DNA from: Dyella subtropica
GTDB taxonomy: Bacteria; Pseudomonadota; Gammaproteobacteria; Xanthomonadales; Rhodanobacteraceae
Length of the DNA stretch: 64,000 bases
Assembly: GCF_026283965.1 (NCBI RefSeq)
Contig: NZ_JAPDPD010000023.1
Location: forward strand, 20,210 to 84,209
Direction: 5' to 3'
The position numbers and the translations under genes were made by a program. Shown piece by piece: positions 43,283-53,800 of this stretch (within the stretch, counting starts at the first letter, position 1; every line of letters starts with the position of its first letter). The notes below the pieces were generated by a model that was not told the DNA's origin, did not search any database, and worked only from the letters and a program-made list of their open reading frames with translations.

Positions 43283-43486
43283 TTACTCGACGAGGAAGCT
43301 GACCCGCATATTGATGCGCCATTCGGTGACGCTTCCATCTTCATCAGTGTCCACTTTGATGTCGTGGACCCAGGCGCCCTTGATGTGCTTGACCGACTTG
43401 GCCGTCTTGCGCAGACCTTGCTTCACGGCGTCCTCCAAACCTTTGCTGGACGCGGAATTGATCTCGATGATCTTGGCTACCGACAT
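43283..43486 (-). CDS. Dodecin
   Basis: 67 residues, exactly the dodecin size. MSVAKIIEINSASSKGLEDA, then IKGAWVHDIKVDTDEDGSVTEWRINMRVSFLVE: one helix packed on a three-stranded sheet, with the conserved Trp that stacks on flavin. Dodecamers bind and buffer flavins (FMN, riboflavin or coenzyme A in some). A GGAGG ribosome-binding site precedes the ATG at 43486, whereas the longer frame to 43585 has no support. Confidence 0.93.
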   Translation of the reverse strand: MSVAKIIEINSASSKGLEDAVKQGLRKTAKSVKHIKGAWVHDIKVDTDEDGSVTEWRINMRVSFLVE

Positions 43487-43591
43487 GGCACAACCTCCGG
43501 TAATCCGCGCAGGCGGCGCGGTGCGCTCCCCCGAACGAGCAGTCTGGTCATCCGGGGGCTCGCCGGGCAAGCCGCAGTGCGGCAAGGCTTA

Positions 43592-43647
43592 GAGCCTGTT
43601 CATGATCTTCACGTAGCCCGCGCTGGGAGATCGCGAACAGGCTCTTA
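43592..43647. repeat. Inverted-repeat element, GAGCCTGTTC family, short copy 2
   Basis: Arms 43592-43608 and 43628-43644 match at 15 of 17 positions, with only 19 bases between, including GTAGCCCGCG that is also in copy 3. It looks like an internally deleted copy. The terminal TTA is the ybjQ stop codon. Confidence 0.75.
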
Positions 43648-43989
43648 GGCCAACGGCTCGACCTGCACGGCCGTGCCGTAGGCCAACACCTCGGTCACGC
43701 CCTCGGCCACGTCGTTGGCGTCGTAGCGCATGGCTATCACCGCGTTGGCTCCGTGCTCGGCGGCGTGCTGAAGCATCAGCTCGAAAGCCTCTTCGCGCGC
43801 CTTTTCGCACAGCTCGGTGTAGATGGATATGTTGCCGCCCACCAGCGTTTGCAGTGCCGCGCCGATGTTGCCGATCACGCTGCGTGAACGCACCGTGATG
43901 CCGCGCACGATGCCCATGGGGCGCACGATGCGGTAACCGGGGATTTCGTTGCTGGTGCTGACCATGGTCGGTTGGATGCGGTTGGGCAT
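43645..43989 (-). CDS. ybjQ: YbjQ (UPF0145) family protein
   Basis: 114 residues. The pattern MVSTSNEIPGYRIVRPMGIV, RGITVRSRSVIGNIGAALQTLVGG, AREEAFELMLQHAAEHGANAVIAMRYD is diagnostic of this small pentameric-type heavy-metal-binding-like family; the function is unknown. ATG at 43989 follows a GAGGAAG ribosome-binding site with good spacing, so the first Met is kept. Its stop codon lies in the end of an inverted-repeat element. Confidence 0.92.
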   Translation of the reverse strand: MPNRIQPTMVSTSNEIPGYRIVRPMGIVRGITVRSRSVIGNIGAALQTLVGGNISIYTELCEKAREEAFELMLQHAAEHGANAVIAMRYDANDVAEGVTEVLAYGTAVQVEPLA

Positions 43990-44057
43990 GGGGTGGCTTC
44001 CTCTTTTGGGTTTGAGGAGTGGATCGTCCCACAGGGGCAGGGTGTGGATGCACGCTT

Positions 44058-44433
44058 TCGCCCCCTCTCCCCGCCGGGGAGAGGGCTGGGGTGAGGGGCG
44101 GGTGCTCGCGACACCGCTTCTACTTTTTCACCCCGGCGCAGGCCGGGGTCCAGTGACTTAGCGCTTTGGTTGTCGCGTTATCGCGACTTGGTTCGCCTGC
44201 CGCGGGCTTTCGAACCGCTGCCGCGGTCCGAGTCACTTTTCTCTGTTTGGCCAGAGAAAAGTAACCAAAAGAGAGGCCACCCCGGTTCCGCGCCCTCCGG
44301 CTTCGCCTGCGGGTTCGTGAGGGCTGGCCGGGCTTTTCGACACGACGTCCCTGTCGTGTCGAAAAGGCATCGACGTCCTGTCGATGCCCCCTTCGGGGCC
44401 TGATCGTCCACCCCTCACCGCTGCACAGGGGAT
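44058..44433 (+). repeat. Long structured dispersed repeat, copy B
   Basis: The best-formed copy. Hairpins: the CCTCTCCCC-GGGGAGAGG module (about 44063-44082), CCCCGGCGCAGGCCGGGG (about 44131-44150), GTCACTTTTCTCTG with CAGAGAAAAGTAAC (44232-44265), a perfect 14-bp stem CTTTTCGACACGAC with its complement (44333-44366), and GGCATCGAC with GTCGATGCC (44366-44388). It lies between ybjQ and the epimerase gene, downstream of the latter. No gene is seen in the 496-base gap. Confidence 0.88.
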
Positions 44434-44485
44434 CCGGAGATCAAGAACGACATCAAGAGCAACGTGCTGCCGCGCCTTGTCTTTC

Positions 44486-45331
44486 TCAAACCATTTGATT
44501 CGTCCGAAGCAACGCTTCATATCCTTCACGCGCATCTGGCCATTGCGGAGTGAAGCCGCTCGCGCGCAAGCGTGCATTGCTCAGTCGCTTGCTGCCGATG
44601 CCTGTCGGTGCGGCGCCTTCGGCAGGCGTGGGAGCGCCGATGCATGCTGCGAGGTGGTCGTAGAGCACATCCATGGGTAAGGGTGTGTTGTCCACGCCGA
44701 TGTATAGCGATTCGACGTTTTCTAGTGCGAGCAGATGCGCCACAGCGGCGGCGGCATCGTCGATGTGCATGCGATTGGACCAATGCGTTACGTCGCGCGG
44801 GACGCGGGCCTGACCCGTGCGAAGACGCTCGATCAGTTGCAGGCGCCCTGGGCCATATAGGCCGGCAAGACGGAGCGTCACTGACGAGACGGGTTGCTCG
44901 GCCAACCAGCGCTCGGCGTCCAGCAGCACGCGACCATTGAAGCCTGGCGGATTGGGCGGTGTGTTCTCGTCCACCCAGGCATCGCCATGCTCGCCATACA
45001 CGGCGCTGGAGGAAACGAACAGCACGCGTTTCAATGCGCCCCGGTCGACGGCATGGAGTACATGCTTCAAGCCATCCTCGAACACCGCGCGATAAGCCGC
45101 CTCGTCGCGTGCATCCGGCGTGGGCGAGTACACCAGTTGCGTGATGCCGAACGGCAAGTCCCGCAAGGACTCAGCCTGCGTCAGGTCACCGCGCAGCCAA
45201 TGAATCGATCCGTCGTCGTCTACGGGAGGCCGGCGCCGCAGCGCCCACACTTCGTCGCCGCGCGCCAGCAAACGCCGCGCCACACGCAGCCCCAGGTCAC
45301 CGCATCCGGCCAATAACACCCGTTCGGTCAT
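44486..45331 (-). CDS. NAD(P)-dependent epimerase/dehydratase-like protein (YeeZ-type)
   Basis: 281 residues from the ATG at 45331. Rossmann motif LLAGCGDLGLRVARRLLARG at the N-terminus, then VLFVSSSAVYGEHGDAWVDE, the SDR Ser and Tyr region (the YxxxK Lys is not conserved), and TLRLAGLYGPGRL. It resembles the atypical SDR group that includes E. coli YeeZ; the substrate is unknown. The start codon abuts an inverted-repeat element, which must then form the start of its leader or promoter. The ORF extends further upstream through that element without support. Confidence 0.83.
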   Translation of the reverse strand: MTERVLLAGCGDLGLRVARRLLARGDEVWALRRRPPVDDDGSIHWLRGDLTQAESLRDLPFGITQLVYSPTPDARDEAAYRAVFEDGLKHVLHAVDRGALKRVLFVSSSAVYGEHGDAWVDENTPPNPPGFNGRVLLDAERWLAEQPVSSVTLRLAGLYGPGRLQLIERLRTGQARVPRDVTHWSNRMHIDDAAAAVAHLLALENVESLYIGVDNTPLPMDVLYDHLAACIGAPTPAEGAAPTGIGSKRLSNARLRASGFTPQWPDAREGYEALLRTNQMV

Positions 45332-45601
45332 AAGAGCCTGCTCCCTATCTCCGCGTGGCCCGCGCCGGATCTGTTTGCGCGCAGGGCAAGGAAGAATGAG
45401 GGCGTGTACGTCCGTACACAACCGAGTGATGACGCCGGCATGCGCGCAAACAGACCCGGCCCGAAGGGTTGAGTCGCTGTGGGCGCCATGCGGCGGCGCG
45501 CGGCTTGGCCTGACAGCCAGTCAGACGCTGCGCCACGCTCCACCACCTGACGCCCACAGCGACTCAACGCGGGCTACGCGGAGATAGGGAACAGGCTCTT
45601 A
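45331..45601. repeat. Cloverleaf-like inverted-repeat element, GAGCCTGTTC family, copy 3
   Basis: A 271-bp element. The outer arms 45331-45356 and 45576-45601 are 26 bp with one mismatch and begin TAAGAGCCTG. Stem II is 45364-45383 with 45441-45460 (19 of 20), and its loop holds a further GTGTACG/CGTACAC hairpin. Stem III is 45468-45485 with 45551-45568 (18 of 18). It fills the gap between the divergent epimerase and aroK genes. No ORF inside is credible. Confidence 0.88.
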
Positions 45602-45624
45602 AGCCCTGCTGCTAAAGTCAGCAT

Positions 45625-46164
45625 ATGAATCCTTCGTGCAACCTATTCATCGTCGGCCCGACCGGCGCCGGCAAGACGTCGATCGGTCGACGCCTTGCCG
45701 CGCATTATGGGCTGCCTTTTCTCGATCTCGACCAGGAGATCGAACGGCATTGCGGTACCAGCGTGAGCACGGTGTTCGAACTGGAAGGCGAGGCCGGCTT
45801 CCGCCGCCGCGAAAGTACGCTGCTGGAAGAATGCAGCAGCCGCAGCGGCGTGGTCTTGGCCACCGGGGCCGGCGCGGTGCTCGATCCAGTCAATCGCCGC
45901 TTGCTTATCGAGCGCGGCTACGTGCTGTGGCTGCAGGCCACATTGGAACAACAGCTCGAACGCCTCGCGCGCGACCGCAGCCGCCCTCTGCTCGCCGGTG
46001 AAGACCGTGGCGCGAAGCTGGAGGCGATGGCCTTGGCGCGCACCCCGTTCTATGAAGAAATCGCCGACCTCATCATTCCCGGCGAGCACGAACTCGTCCT
46101 CGCTGCCAGCGAGCGCAGCATCGCCCTGATCGACCAACACTGGCAGCGCCAGCACGCCGCATGA
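45625..46164 (+). CDS. aroK: Shikimate kinase
   Basis: 179 residues. Walker A GPTGAGKT at 10-17, shikimate-binding [11 protein letters not shown] and FRRRES, and the LATGAGAV loop, with the lid Arg region RDRSRPLL. It phosphorylates shikimate with ATP, the fifth step of chorismate synthesis. The stop overlaps the aroB start by 4 bases (ATGA), giving coupled translation. The promoter must lie in the inverted-repeat element at 45331-45601 or the 23 bases after it. Confidence 0.95.
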   Translation: MNPSCNLFIVGPTGAGKTSIGRRLAAHYGLPFLDLDQEIERHCGTSVSTVFELEGEAGFRRRESTLLEECSSRSGVVLATGAGAVLDPVNRRLLIERGYVLWLQATLEQQLERLARDRSRPLLAGEDRGAKLEAMALARTPFYEEIADLIIPGEHELVLAASERSIALIDQHWQRQHAA

Positions 46165-47270
46165 CTATGACCAGCAAGCAAGACACCCGCACCATCGACG
46201 TCGCCCTCGGCCAACGCAGCTATCCGGTATGGATCGGCCAGGGCCTGCTCGACGACCACACACGTTGGCGCAGCGCCCTGCGCGGCCGACACGCGCTGGT
46301 TATCAGCAATCGCACGGTGGCACCGCTTTATCTGGAGCGTGTAGCGAAAGGGCTGGACGGACTGCAGTGGTCGCCCTTCCTGATCGACGACGGCGAAGCC
46401 CACAAGACCTTCGCCAACGTTGGCCTGGCGCTGGAAGCCCTGGCGCAGCTCGGCGCTACCCGCGATGCGTGTGTCGTAGCGCTGGGCGGCGGTGTCGTCG
46501 GCGATCTTGCGGGCTTCAGCGCAGCCTGCTGGATGCGTGGCATCGACTTCATTCAGATGCCTACCACCTTGCTGGCGATGGTCGACTCCTCCGTCGGCGG
46601 CAAGACCGGCGTGAACCTGCCCGCCGGCAAGAATCTGGTTGGCGCCTTTCACCAGCCGCGCGCCGTGGTCGCCGATATAGACACCCTCGCCACCCTGCCC
46701 CAGCGCGAGTACCGCGCGGGCCTGGCCGAGGTGGTGAAAGGTGCGGCGATCGGCGACCTGCCCTTCTTCGAATGGCTGGAACGCCACGCCGATGCCCTGG
46801 CCGCACGCGAGACGGCGCCGCTGATCGAAGCCATTGCACGCAAGGTCCAGTACAAAGCCGGCGTCGTCGCCCGCGACGAAACCGAACAAGGCGAGCGCGC
46901 CTTGCTCAACCTCGGCCACACCTTCGGCCACGCGCTGGAAGCCGCTGGCAAGTACACCACCACGTTGTTGCACGGCGAAGGCGTGGCGGTGGGCATGTTG
47001 CTGGCTGCGCAATTGTCCGAACGCCTGGGCATGAGTCAGGCCGCCGACACCGCCCGCCTGCACCGCCTGCTGACCACGCTTGGCCTGCCTACGGCGATTC
47101 CGCCAGGCATGGACCCGGAGCAGCTGTTGGCCCTGATGCGCCTGGACAAGAAGAACACGGCCGGCACGCTGCGGCTAATCTTGTGGCGGGGCGTTGGTAA
47201 GGCAGAGATTGTGAGCGGCGTGGCTGAAGACGCCGTGCTCGCAACGCTAAGGGACGCCATTACGGCATAA
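46161..47270 (+). CDS. aroB: 3-Dehydroquinate synthase
   Basis: 369 residues. Key segments: [31 protein letters not shown] (NAD-binding), [29 protein letters not shown], and the metal-binding E and H in [22 protein letters not shown] and [11 protein letters not shown]. It converts DAHP to 3-dehydroquinate using NAD and a divalent metal. A second ATG at 46167 (third codon) is also possible. It forms an operon with aroK; a structured repeat (copy C) follows. Confidence 0.96.
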   Translation: MTMTSKQDTRTIDVALGQRSYPVWIGQGLLDDHTRWRSALRGRHALVISNRTVAPLYLERVAKGLDGLQWSPFLIDDGEAHKTFANVGLALEALAQLGATRDACVVALGGGVVGDLAGFSAACWMRGIDFIQMPTTLLAMVDSSVGGKTGVNLPAGKNLVGAFHQPRAVVADIDTLATLPQREYRAGLAEVVKGAAIGDLPFFEWLERHADALAARETAPLIEAIARKVQYKAGVVARDETEQGERALLNLGHTFGHALEAAGKYTTTLLHGEGVAVGMLLAAQLSERLGMSQAADTARLHRLLTTLGLPTAIPPGMDPEQLLALMRLDKKNTAGTLRLILWRGVGKAEIVSGVAEDAVLATLRDAITA

Positions 47271-47396
47271 GTACCGGAAGTTCGCTGAGTCATAAGCTCC
47301 TGCGTCTTCCTGTCTCTTGCGCACATCTCACGTCGGCATGGAGCTGCTCTTTCGACCCATGTGGATATCACTACCTGCAGATGAGCGAGGTTTTGC

Positions 47397-47797
47397 CTTT
47401 GATCTTTGGGGGCCCCTGTGAAGCGGTGGGGGCTGGACGAAAAGGCCCGCAGGGGCATGGGCACGTATGCCCATGCCTTTTCGACACGACAGGGACGTCG
47501 TGTCCCCATGTCATCTAAGAGCAGGCCCGGCCAGACCTCACGGACCCGCAGGCGAAGCCGGAGGGCGCGGAACCGGGGTGGCCTCTCTTTTGGTTACTTT
47601 TCTCTGGCCAAACAGAGAAAAGTGACCCGGCCTCCGGCAGGAGGACGGAAGCCCGCGGCAGGCGAGCCAGGTCGCGATAACGCGACAACCGAGCGATAAG
47701 TCACTGGGTCCCGGCCTACGCCGGGACGACGAAGTAGAAGCGGTATCGCGAGCCCCCCCCTCACCCCAAACCTCTCCCCGGCAGGGAGAGGGAGCAG
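47397..47797 (-). repeat. Long structured dispersed repeat, copy C
   Basis: Inverted with respect to copies A and B. Hairpins: GGCATGGGCA with TGCCCATGCC (47454-47477), CGACACGAC with GTCGTGTC downstream, GTTACTTTTCTCTG with CAGAGAAAAGTGAC (47594-47626), GTCCCGGCCTACGCCGGGAC (about 47707-47726), and CCTCTCCCCGGCAGGGAGAGG (about 47773-47793). It separates aroB from the WGR gene. The rest of the gap (47271-47396, 47798-47928) shows no gene. Confidence 0.87.
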
Positions 47798-47928
47798 AAG
47801 CATGCTCATGCACACGTTGAATTGTGCACAAGAGACAGTGCGTCACCCCTGCACTCGCTACAAACAGCCCAGCCTTCTAGAATGCCGGGCCTGCGGTACG
47901 CCGTGCCGCAATCACCACACTGCCTTCC

Positions 47929-48189
47929 ATGCGCCTCTACCTGCAAACCGCGCCCGCTACCAGCGAAGCGCCACGCTACGTCCAGATCGTGCTGGAGCAG
48001 GATCTGCTCGGCGGCTGGACGCTCTATCGCGAATCCGGTGTGCAGGGCGGCAAGGCCAGCCTCAAGCGCGAACAGTTTCTTGAGCGCGACGACGCCATCG
48101 CCGCCTTCGAGAAGGCGCGCGATGCGCAGCTCAAGCGCGGCTTCCGCGTGATGTTCAGCCAAGGCATGGAAGGCCCCTACGGACGCTGA
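47929..48189 (+). CDS. WGR domain protein
   Basis: 86 residues, essentially a single WGR domain: [20 protein letters not shown], where WTLYRESG replaces the literal WGR core, then [26 protein letters not shown] domains bind nucleic acid ends in PARPs and occur alone in Proteobacteria with unknown function. It lies 1 base upstream of hemE and is thus in its operon. Confidence 0.8.
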   Translation: MRLYLQTAPATSEAPRYVQIVLEQDLLGGWTLYRESGVQGGKASLKREQFLERDDAIAAFEKARDAQLKRGFRVMFSQGMEGPYGR

Positions 48190-48190
48190 A

Positions 48191-49261
<1,071 letters not shown>

Positions 49262-49274
49262 GGAAGAGATCGCC

Positions 49275-49628
49275 ATGGCGTGGATGGTCACCAAATACCT
49301 GCTGACCGCCGCCGTGGTGGTGATCGTGTCGGAAGCCGCCAAGCGTAGCGATAAGCTCGGCGGCTTCATCGCCGCCCTGCCCATGGTCACCGTGCTGGCG
49401 CTTATCTGGCTGTACGTAGAGCGCCAACCGCAGGAAAAAATCGCCAACCACGCGTGGTACACGTTCTGGTACGTGGTACCCACACTGCCCATGTTCCTGG
49501 CCTTCCCTGTGCTGCTGCCACGCATCGGCTTCTGGCCCACGCTGCTGGCCTGCGTCGTCATCACGGTTATTTGTTTTGGCTTGTTCGCGCTCCTAGTAAA
49601 GCGATTCGGGATTCAGTTGCTGCCTTAG
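49275..49628 (+). CDS. DUF3147 family membrane protein
   Basis: 117 residues with four predicted membrane helices: YLLTAAVVVIVSEAA, LGGFIAALPMVTVLALIWLY, WYVVPTLPMFLAFPVLLP, and LLACVVITVICFGLFALL. The N-terminal KYLLTAAVVVIVSEAAKRSDKLGGFIAALP matches the DUF3147 pattern. Function unknown. Probably the last gene of the WGR-hemE operon or joined to the VOC gene after it. Confidence 0.85.
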   Translation: MAWMVTKYLLTAAVVVIVSEAAKRSDKLGGFIAALPMVTVLALIWLYVERQPQEKIANHAWYTFWYVVPTLPMFLAFPVLLPRIGFWPTLLACVVITVICFGLFALLVKRFGIQLLP

Positions 49629-49651
49629 CCACCTTTTATCGAGGTATGACC

Positions 49652-50071
49652 ATGCGCCACAACCGCTCCATACCCTCAAGCACGATCATCCCGGTGCTGG
49701 GCTACTCCGAGGTGCGGCAGGCGGCTGAGTGGCTGTGCCGTGCGTTCGGATTCAGGGAAAGGCTGCGCATCGGCGACCACCGCATCCAGCTCGAATTTGG
49801 CGACGGTGCCGTAGTCGCTTCGGATGCGGGTCCGGAAAACGCATCCCGCGTATCGACCCATTCGACCATGGTCCGGGTCGAAGACGTCGACGCGCATCAC
49901 GCAAAAGCAGAGGCCGCCGGAGCAACCATCCTCCATCCACCCACCAGCTATCCCTACGGCGAACGCCAGTATTCCGCAACGGATATCGGCGGGCACACCT
50001 GGACCTTTTCCCAAACCATCGACGATGTCGATCCGGCCAGCTGGGGCGGCGAGCTGATAACAAGCCGATGA
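49652..50071 (+). CDS. VOC (glyoxalase-like) family protein
   Basis: 139 residues from the ATG at 49652, with a GAGG site 7 bases before it; an ATG two codons earlier is possible. The sequence has IIPVLGYSEVRQAAEWLCRAFGF, EDVDAHHAKAEAAGATI and the late ERQYSATDIGGHTWTFSQ. This is the PhnB/bleomycin-resistance-like VOC subgroup in which a typical metal ligand is replaced. Function unknown. A REPIN follows 3 bases after its stop. Confidence 0.85.
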   Translation: MRHNRSIPSSTIIPVLGYSEVRQAAEWLCRAFGFRERLRIGDHRIQLEFGDGAVVASDAGPENASRVSTHSTMVRVEDVDAHHAKAEAAGATILHPPTSYPYGERQYSATDIGGHTWTFSQTIDDVDPASWGGELITSR

Positions 50072-50074
50072 CCC

Positions 50075-50225
50075 TGTAGGAGCCCACCCTGTGGGCGACC
50101 CGGCGCGCAAGCGCCGATCCATGGCGTCTGTCATTCGGGCCTTCCATGGCCCTCGCCCTTCGGGCGGCCTACACCGTGCAAACCGGCTTTCCTGCCGGTT
50201 TGTCGCGCACAGGGTGCGCTCCTAC
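50075..50225. repeat. REPIN-like inverted doublet, copy 2
   Basis: Left unit GTAGGAGCCCACCCTGTGGG and right unit (reverse strand) GTAGGAGCGCACCCTGTGCG differ by a C/G swap at two paired positions within the REP hairpin. Between them lie hairpins GGCGCGCAAGCGCC-like and AACCGGCTTTCCTGCCGGTT. It lies between the VOC gene and valS and covers most of that gap; the ORF that extends valS upstream runs through it. Confidence 0.82.
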
Positions 50226-50361
50226 GGGACTCCCCCAGCCCTCATCTCGTTTGAGTGGGTACCTAGCTGGCTTTTTGGCACCCCAGCCGCCCCACCCGTA
50301 CAATCGTCCCTTTAAACGCCAATCCCCCGCGCCCCTCCCGGCGCGCAAAGACGAGCCCCCG

Positions 50362-53205
50362 ATGGACAAGAGTTTCGAGCCCCAGCAGATCGAGTCGAAG
50401 TGGTACGCACGCTGGGAGGCCAGTGGCGTATTCAAAACGAGCACGGGCCAGCCGTCGGGGCAAGGCGAGCCGTACTGCATTCTGCTGCCGCCGCCGAATG
50501 TCACCGGCACTCTGCACATGGGCCACGCGTTCCAGCAGACCGTGATGGACATGCTGATTCGCTACCAGCGCATGCGCGGCATGAACACGCTGTGGCAGGT
50601 GGGTACCGACCATGCTGGTATCGCCACCCAGAAGATCGTGGAGAACCAGCTCGCCGCCGAAGGCAAGACGCGCCATGACCTGGGTCGCGAGCCGTTCGTC
50701 GAGCGCGTGTGGCAGTGGAAGGAGGAGTCCGGCTCCACCATCACCAACCAGATGCGTCGCCTCGGCGTGGCCGCCGACTGGTCACGCGAACGCTTCACCA
50801 TGGATGAAGGTCTCTCGGCCGCCGTGCGCAAGGTGTTCGTGGAGTGGTATCGCACAGGCCTGATCTACCGCGGCAATCGCCTGGTGAACTGGGACCCGGT
50901 GCTGGGCACCGCCGTCTCCGATCTCGAAGTGAACAACGTCGAGCGCGACGGCCATATGTGGTCGATTCGCTATCCCGTGACTGGCAGCGGTGAAAGCGTC
51001 GTGGTCGCCACCACACGTCCGGAAACCATGCTGGGCGACGTCGCCGTCGCCGTGCATCCCGACGACGAGCGCTATCAGCACCTGATCGGCAAGATGCTTA
51101 CCTTGCCGTTGAGCGGCCGCCAGATTCCGGTGATCGCCGACGACTATGTCGACAAGGATTTCGGCACCGGCTGCGTGAAGATCACGCCCGCACACGACTT
51201 CAACGACTACGCCATCGGCCAGCGCCATAACCTGACGCCGATCGAGATCTTCACGCTCGAAGCCAAGGTCAACGGCAACGCGCCAGCCAAGTACCAAGGC
51301 ATGGATCGCTACGAAGCTCGCAAGGCCGTGCTCGCCGATCTCGAGGCGGCCGACCTGCTGGTCGAAACCAAGCCGCACAAACTGCAGGTGCCAGTGAGCC
51401 AGCGCTCCGACGCGGTGATCGAGCCCATGCTGACGGACCAGTGGTTCGTCGATCTCACGTCGGACGTCCAAAAAGATGGCCGCCCCGGTGGCCGCAAGGC
51501 CATCACCGAGCCGGCGCTGGAAGCCGTGCGCGGCGGCGAGATCAAGTTCGTGCCGGAGAACTGGAGCACCACGTACACGCAGTGGCTCGACAACATCCAG
51601 GACTGGTGCATCAGCCGCCAGCTGTGGTGGGGCCACCGCATCCCGGCGTGGTACGACGAAGCGGGCAATATCTTCGTCGGCGAAGACGAAGCCGATGCGC
51701 GCAAGCACGCTACGGTCGCCCCGGTCGGCGCACTCAAGCAGGACGACGACGTGCTGGACACCTGGTTCAGCTCGGCGCTGTGGCCGTTCTCCACGCTCGG
51801 CTGGCCGGCCAACGGCCCGGTGAAAAACGAGCGCGGCGAGATCGTCGCCCAATGGGAGAACGACAAGATCTTCCTGCCCAGCGCCGTGCTGGTCACCGGC
51901 TTCGACATCATCTTCTTCTGGGTCGCGCGCATGGTGATGGCGACCAAGTACTTCACCGGCAAGATTCCGTTCCGCGAGGTCTACATCAACGCCATCGTGC
52001 GCGATGCGGAAGGCCAGAAGATGTCCAAGTCCAAGGGCAACACCCTGGATCCGCTGGACCTGATCGACGGCATCGAACTGGAAGCGCTGGTCGACAAGTC
52101 CACCAAGTCGCTGCTGATTCCGCAGGTGCGCGAGAAAGTGGAAAAGCGCATCCGCAAGGACTACCCCGCCGGCATCCCCGCCATCGGCACCGATGCGCTG
52201 CGCTTCACTTTCGCCGCGCTGGCCAGCTACAGCCGCACCATCAACTTCGACATCAAGCGCGCCGAAGGCTACAAGGCCTTCTGCAACAAGCTGTGGAACG
52301 CGGCGCGCTTCGTGCTGATGAATATGCCGGAAGGCGAATTGCCGCCAGCGCCCGCCGCACCGGCCACCGAAGCGGAACGCTGGATCCTCACCCACCTCAA
52401 GCAGACGCTGGTGGAGGTGGAGCAGCACTTCGTCACCTACCGCTTCGACCTGCTCGCGCAGGCGCTGTACGAATTCACCTGGAACGAGTTCTGCGACTGG
52501 TTCCTCGAGCTGTCCAAGCCCGCACTGAATGGCGACGATGCCATCGCAGCCGCTTCGACTCGCCACACGCTACTGGTTGTGCTGGAAACCGTGCTGCGCG
52601 CACTGCATCCCATCGTGCCCTTCATCACCGAAGAAATTTGGCAAACCGTGGCACCGAAGCTGGGCATCCAGGCCGAGGGCATCCTGCAGCGCCCATGGCC
52701 GAAGGCTGACGACATCCCCACCGACGAAGCGGCCACCGCCGAAATCGAGTGGTTCAAGAACGTGCTGAGCGGCATCCGCCGTATCCGCGCGGAAATGAAC
52801 ATCGCCCCCGGCAAAACCATCCCGCTGCTGCTCGCCGATGGCGACGCCACCGATCGCACACGCGCCACCAAATTCGCCGCACAGATCAGCTTCCTCGCCC
52901 GCGTGGAAGCACCGCAATGGATCGTATCCGGTGCCGACGAACCCGCCGCTGCCGCTGCCGTGGTGGGTTCCCTGCGCGTGCTGATCCCGCTCGCAGGCCT
53001 GATCGATCTTGGCGCCGAGAAGACACGCCTCGCCAAAGAAATCGGCCGCATCGAAAGCGAGATCAAAAAGTGCGAAGGCAAACTGAGCAACGCCAACTTC
53101 GTCGCCAATGCACCGGCTGAAGTGGTTGCGCAGGAGCGTCAGCGCATTGCCGATTGGGGTGTACAGCTCAATGCGCTGCGGGAGCAGGCGCAGAAGCTGG
53201 GCTGA
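50362..53205 (+). CDS. valS: Valyl-tRNA synthetase
   Basis: 947 residues from the ATG at 50362. Class I synthetase: HMGH at 52-55, KMSKS at about 553, the CP1 editing region ([37 protein letters not shown]), and a C-terminal coiled-coil arm ([19 protein letters not shown]). It charges tRNA-Val and edits Thr. The start [15 protein letters not shown] is the usual one; the frame stays open 72 codons upstream through a REPIN. No neighbouring holC/pepA as seen in some relatives. Confidence 0.97.
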   Translation: MDKSFEPQQIESKWYARWEASGVFKTSTGQPSGQGEPYCILLPPPNVTGTLHMGHAFQQTVMDMLIRYQRMRGMNTLWQVGTDHAGIATQKIVENQLAAEGKTRHDLGREPFVERVWQWKEESGSTITNQMRRLGVAADWSRERFTMDEGLSAAVRKVFVEWYRTGLIYRGNRLVNWDPVLGTAVSDLEVNNVERDGHMWSIRYPVTGSGESVVVATTRPETMLGDVAVAVHPDDERYQHLIGKMLTLPLSGRQIPVIADDYVDKDFGTGCVKITPAHDFNDYAIGQRHNLTPIEIFTLEAKVNGNAPAKYQGMDRYEARKAVLADLEAADLLVETKPHKLQVPVSQRSDAVIEPMLTDQWFVDLTSDVQKDGRPGGRKAITEPALEAVRGGEIKFVPENWSTTYTQWLDNIQDWCISRQLWWGHRIPAWYDEAGNIFVGEDEADARKHATVAPVGALKQDDDVLDTWFSSALWPFSTLGWPANGPVKNERGEIVAQWENDKIFLPSAVLVTGFDIIFFWVARMVMATKYFTGKIPFREVYINAIVRDAEGQKMSKSKGNTLDPLDLIDGIELEALVDKSTKSLLIPQVREKVEKRIRKDYPAGIPAIGTDALRFTFAALASYSRTINFDIKRAEGYKAFCNKLWNAARFVLMNMPEGELPPAPAAPATEAERWILTHLKQTLVEVEQHFVTYRFDLLAQALYEFTWNEFCDWFLELSKPALNGDDAIAAASTRHTLLVVLETVLRALHPIVPFITEEIWQTVAPKLGIQAEGILQRPWPKADDIPTDEAATAEIEWFKNVLSGIRRIRAEMNIAPGKTIPLLLADGDATDRTRATKFAAQISFLARVEAPQWIVSGADEPAAAAAVVGSLRVLIPLAGLIDLGAEKTRLAKEIGRIESEIKKCEGKLSNANFVANAPAEVVAQERQRIADWGVQLNALREQAQKLG

Positions 53206-53211
53206 TGCTCT

Positions 53212-53365
53212 TGCTCCTCCCCCTGCTTGCGACGCAGAGCTAGTCCCGTGGGACAGGGGGAGGTTGGGAGGGGGTGAACACTTGCCAAAACCTTTCCCGA
53301 AACGCTTTCTCAAGTACTCACCCCTCCCCAGCCCTCCCCTGCAAGCAAGGGAGGGAGCCAAGGCG
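53212..53365. repeat. Inverted repeat modules downstream of valS
   Basis: Two GC-rich pyrimidine/purine modules: CCTCCCCCTGCTTGCGACGC with GGGGGAGGTTGGGAGGGGG, and CACCCCTCCCCAGCCCTCCC with GCAAGCAAGGGAGGGAG. They match the module next to copy A (38240-38335), including GGTGAACACTTGC. Confidence 0.6.
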
Positions 53366-53386
53366 ATGCGTCAGCGAGCCTGCTCT

Positions 53387-53790
53387 TGATCTTGGGCCCC
53401 CTGTGCAGCGGTGAGGGATGGACGATCAGGCCCGCAGGGGAACCGGCATGGATGCCGGTTCCTTTTCGACACGACAGAGACGTCGTGTCCCCATGTCATC
53501 TAAGAGCTGGCCCGGCCAGCCCTCACGAACCCGAAGGGCGCGTAACCGGGGTGGTCTTTCTCTTGGTTACTTCTCTTGACTCCGGGCATCCATGCCCTCC
53601 GCCCTTCGGGCCAGCTGCGCTGTTCGCCATCGCTCCTGCTCAGGCGTGACCAAACTAAAGAGAAGTAACCCGGCCGCCGGCAGGCGGACGGAAGCCCGCC
53701 GCAGGCGAACCCGGTCGCGACAACGCGACAATCGAAGCGCTAAGTCACCGGCGCCCGGCCCCGCGCCGGAGTGACAAAATAGAAGCGGCG
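53387..53790 (-). repeat. Long structured dispersed repeat, copy D
   Basis: Same orientation as copies C and E. The variable stem is GGAACCGGCA with TGCCGGTTCC (53439-53462), different in sequence from other copies but still perfectly paired. The TTACTT stem is GGTTACTTCTCTT with AAGAGAAGTAACC (53565-53670), one pair shorter on both sides and with an expanded 80-base loop that has small hairpins of its own. It lies between the convergent valS and rimI genes. Confidence 0.87.
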
Positions 53791-53800
53791 ACCCAAGCGC

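Noticed and set aside
47406..47699. ORFs within the long repeats (also at 44170-44403 and 63703-63987) as conserved small proteins
   Set aside because: The copies are open in different frames and on different strands, and the conserved features are paired bases rather than codons.
50146..50361. 72-codon upstream extension of valS
   Set aside because: It runs through a REPIN and lacks similarity to Val[16 protein letters not shown] is the standard start.
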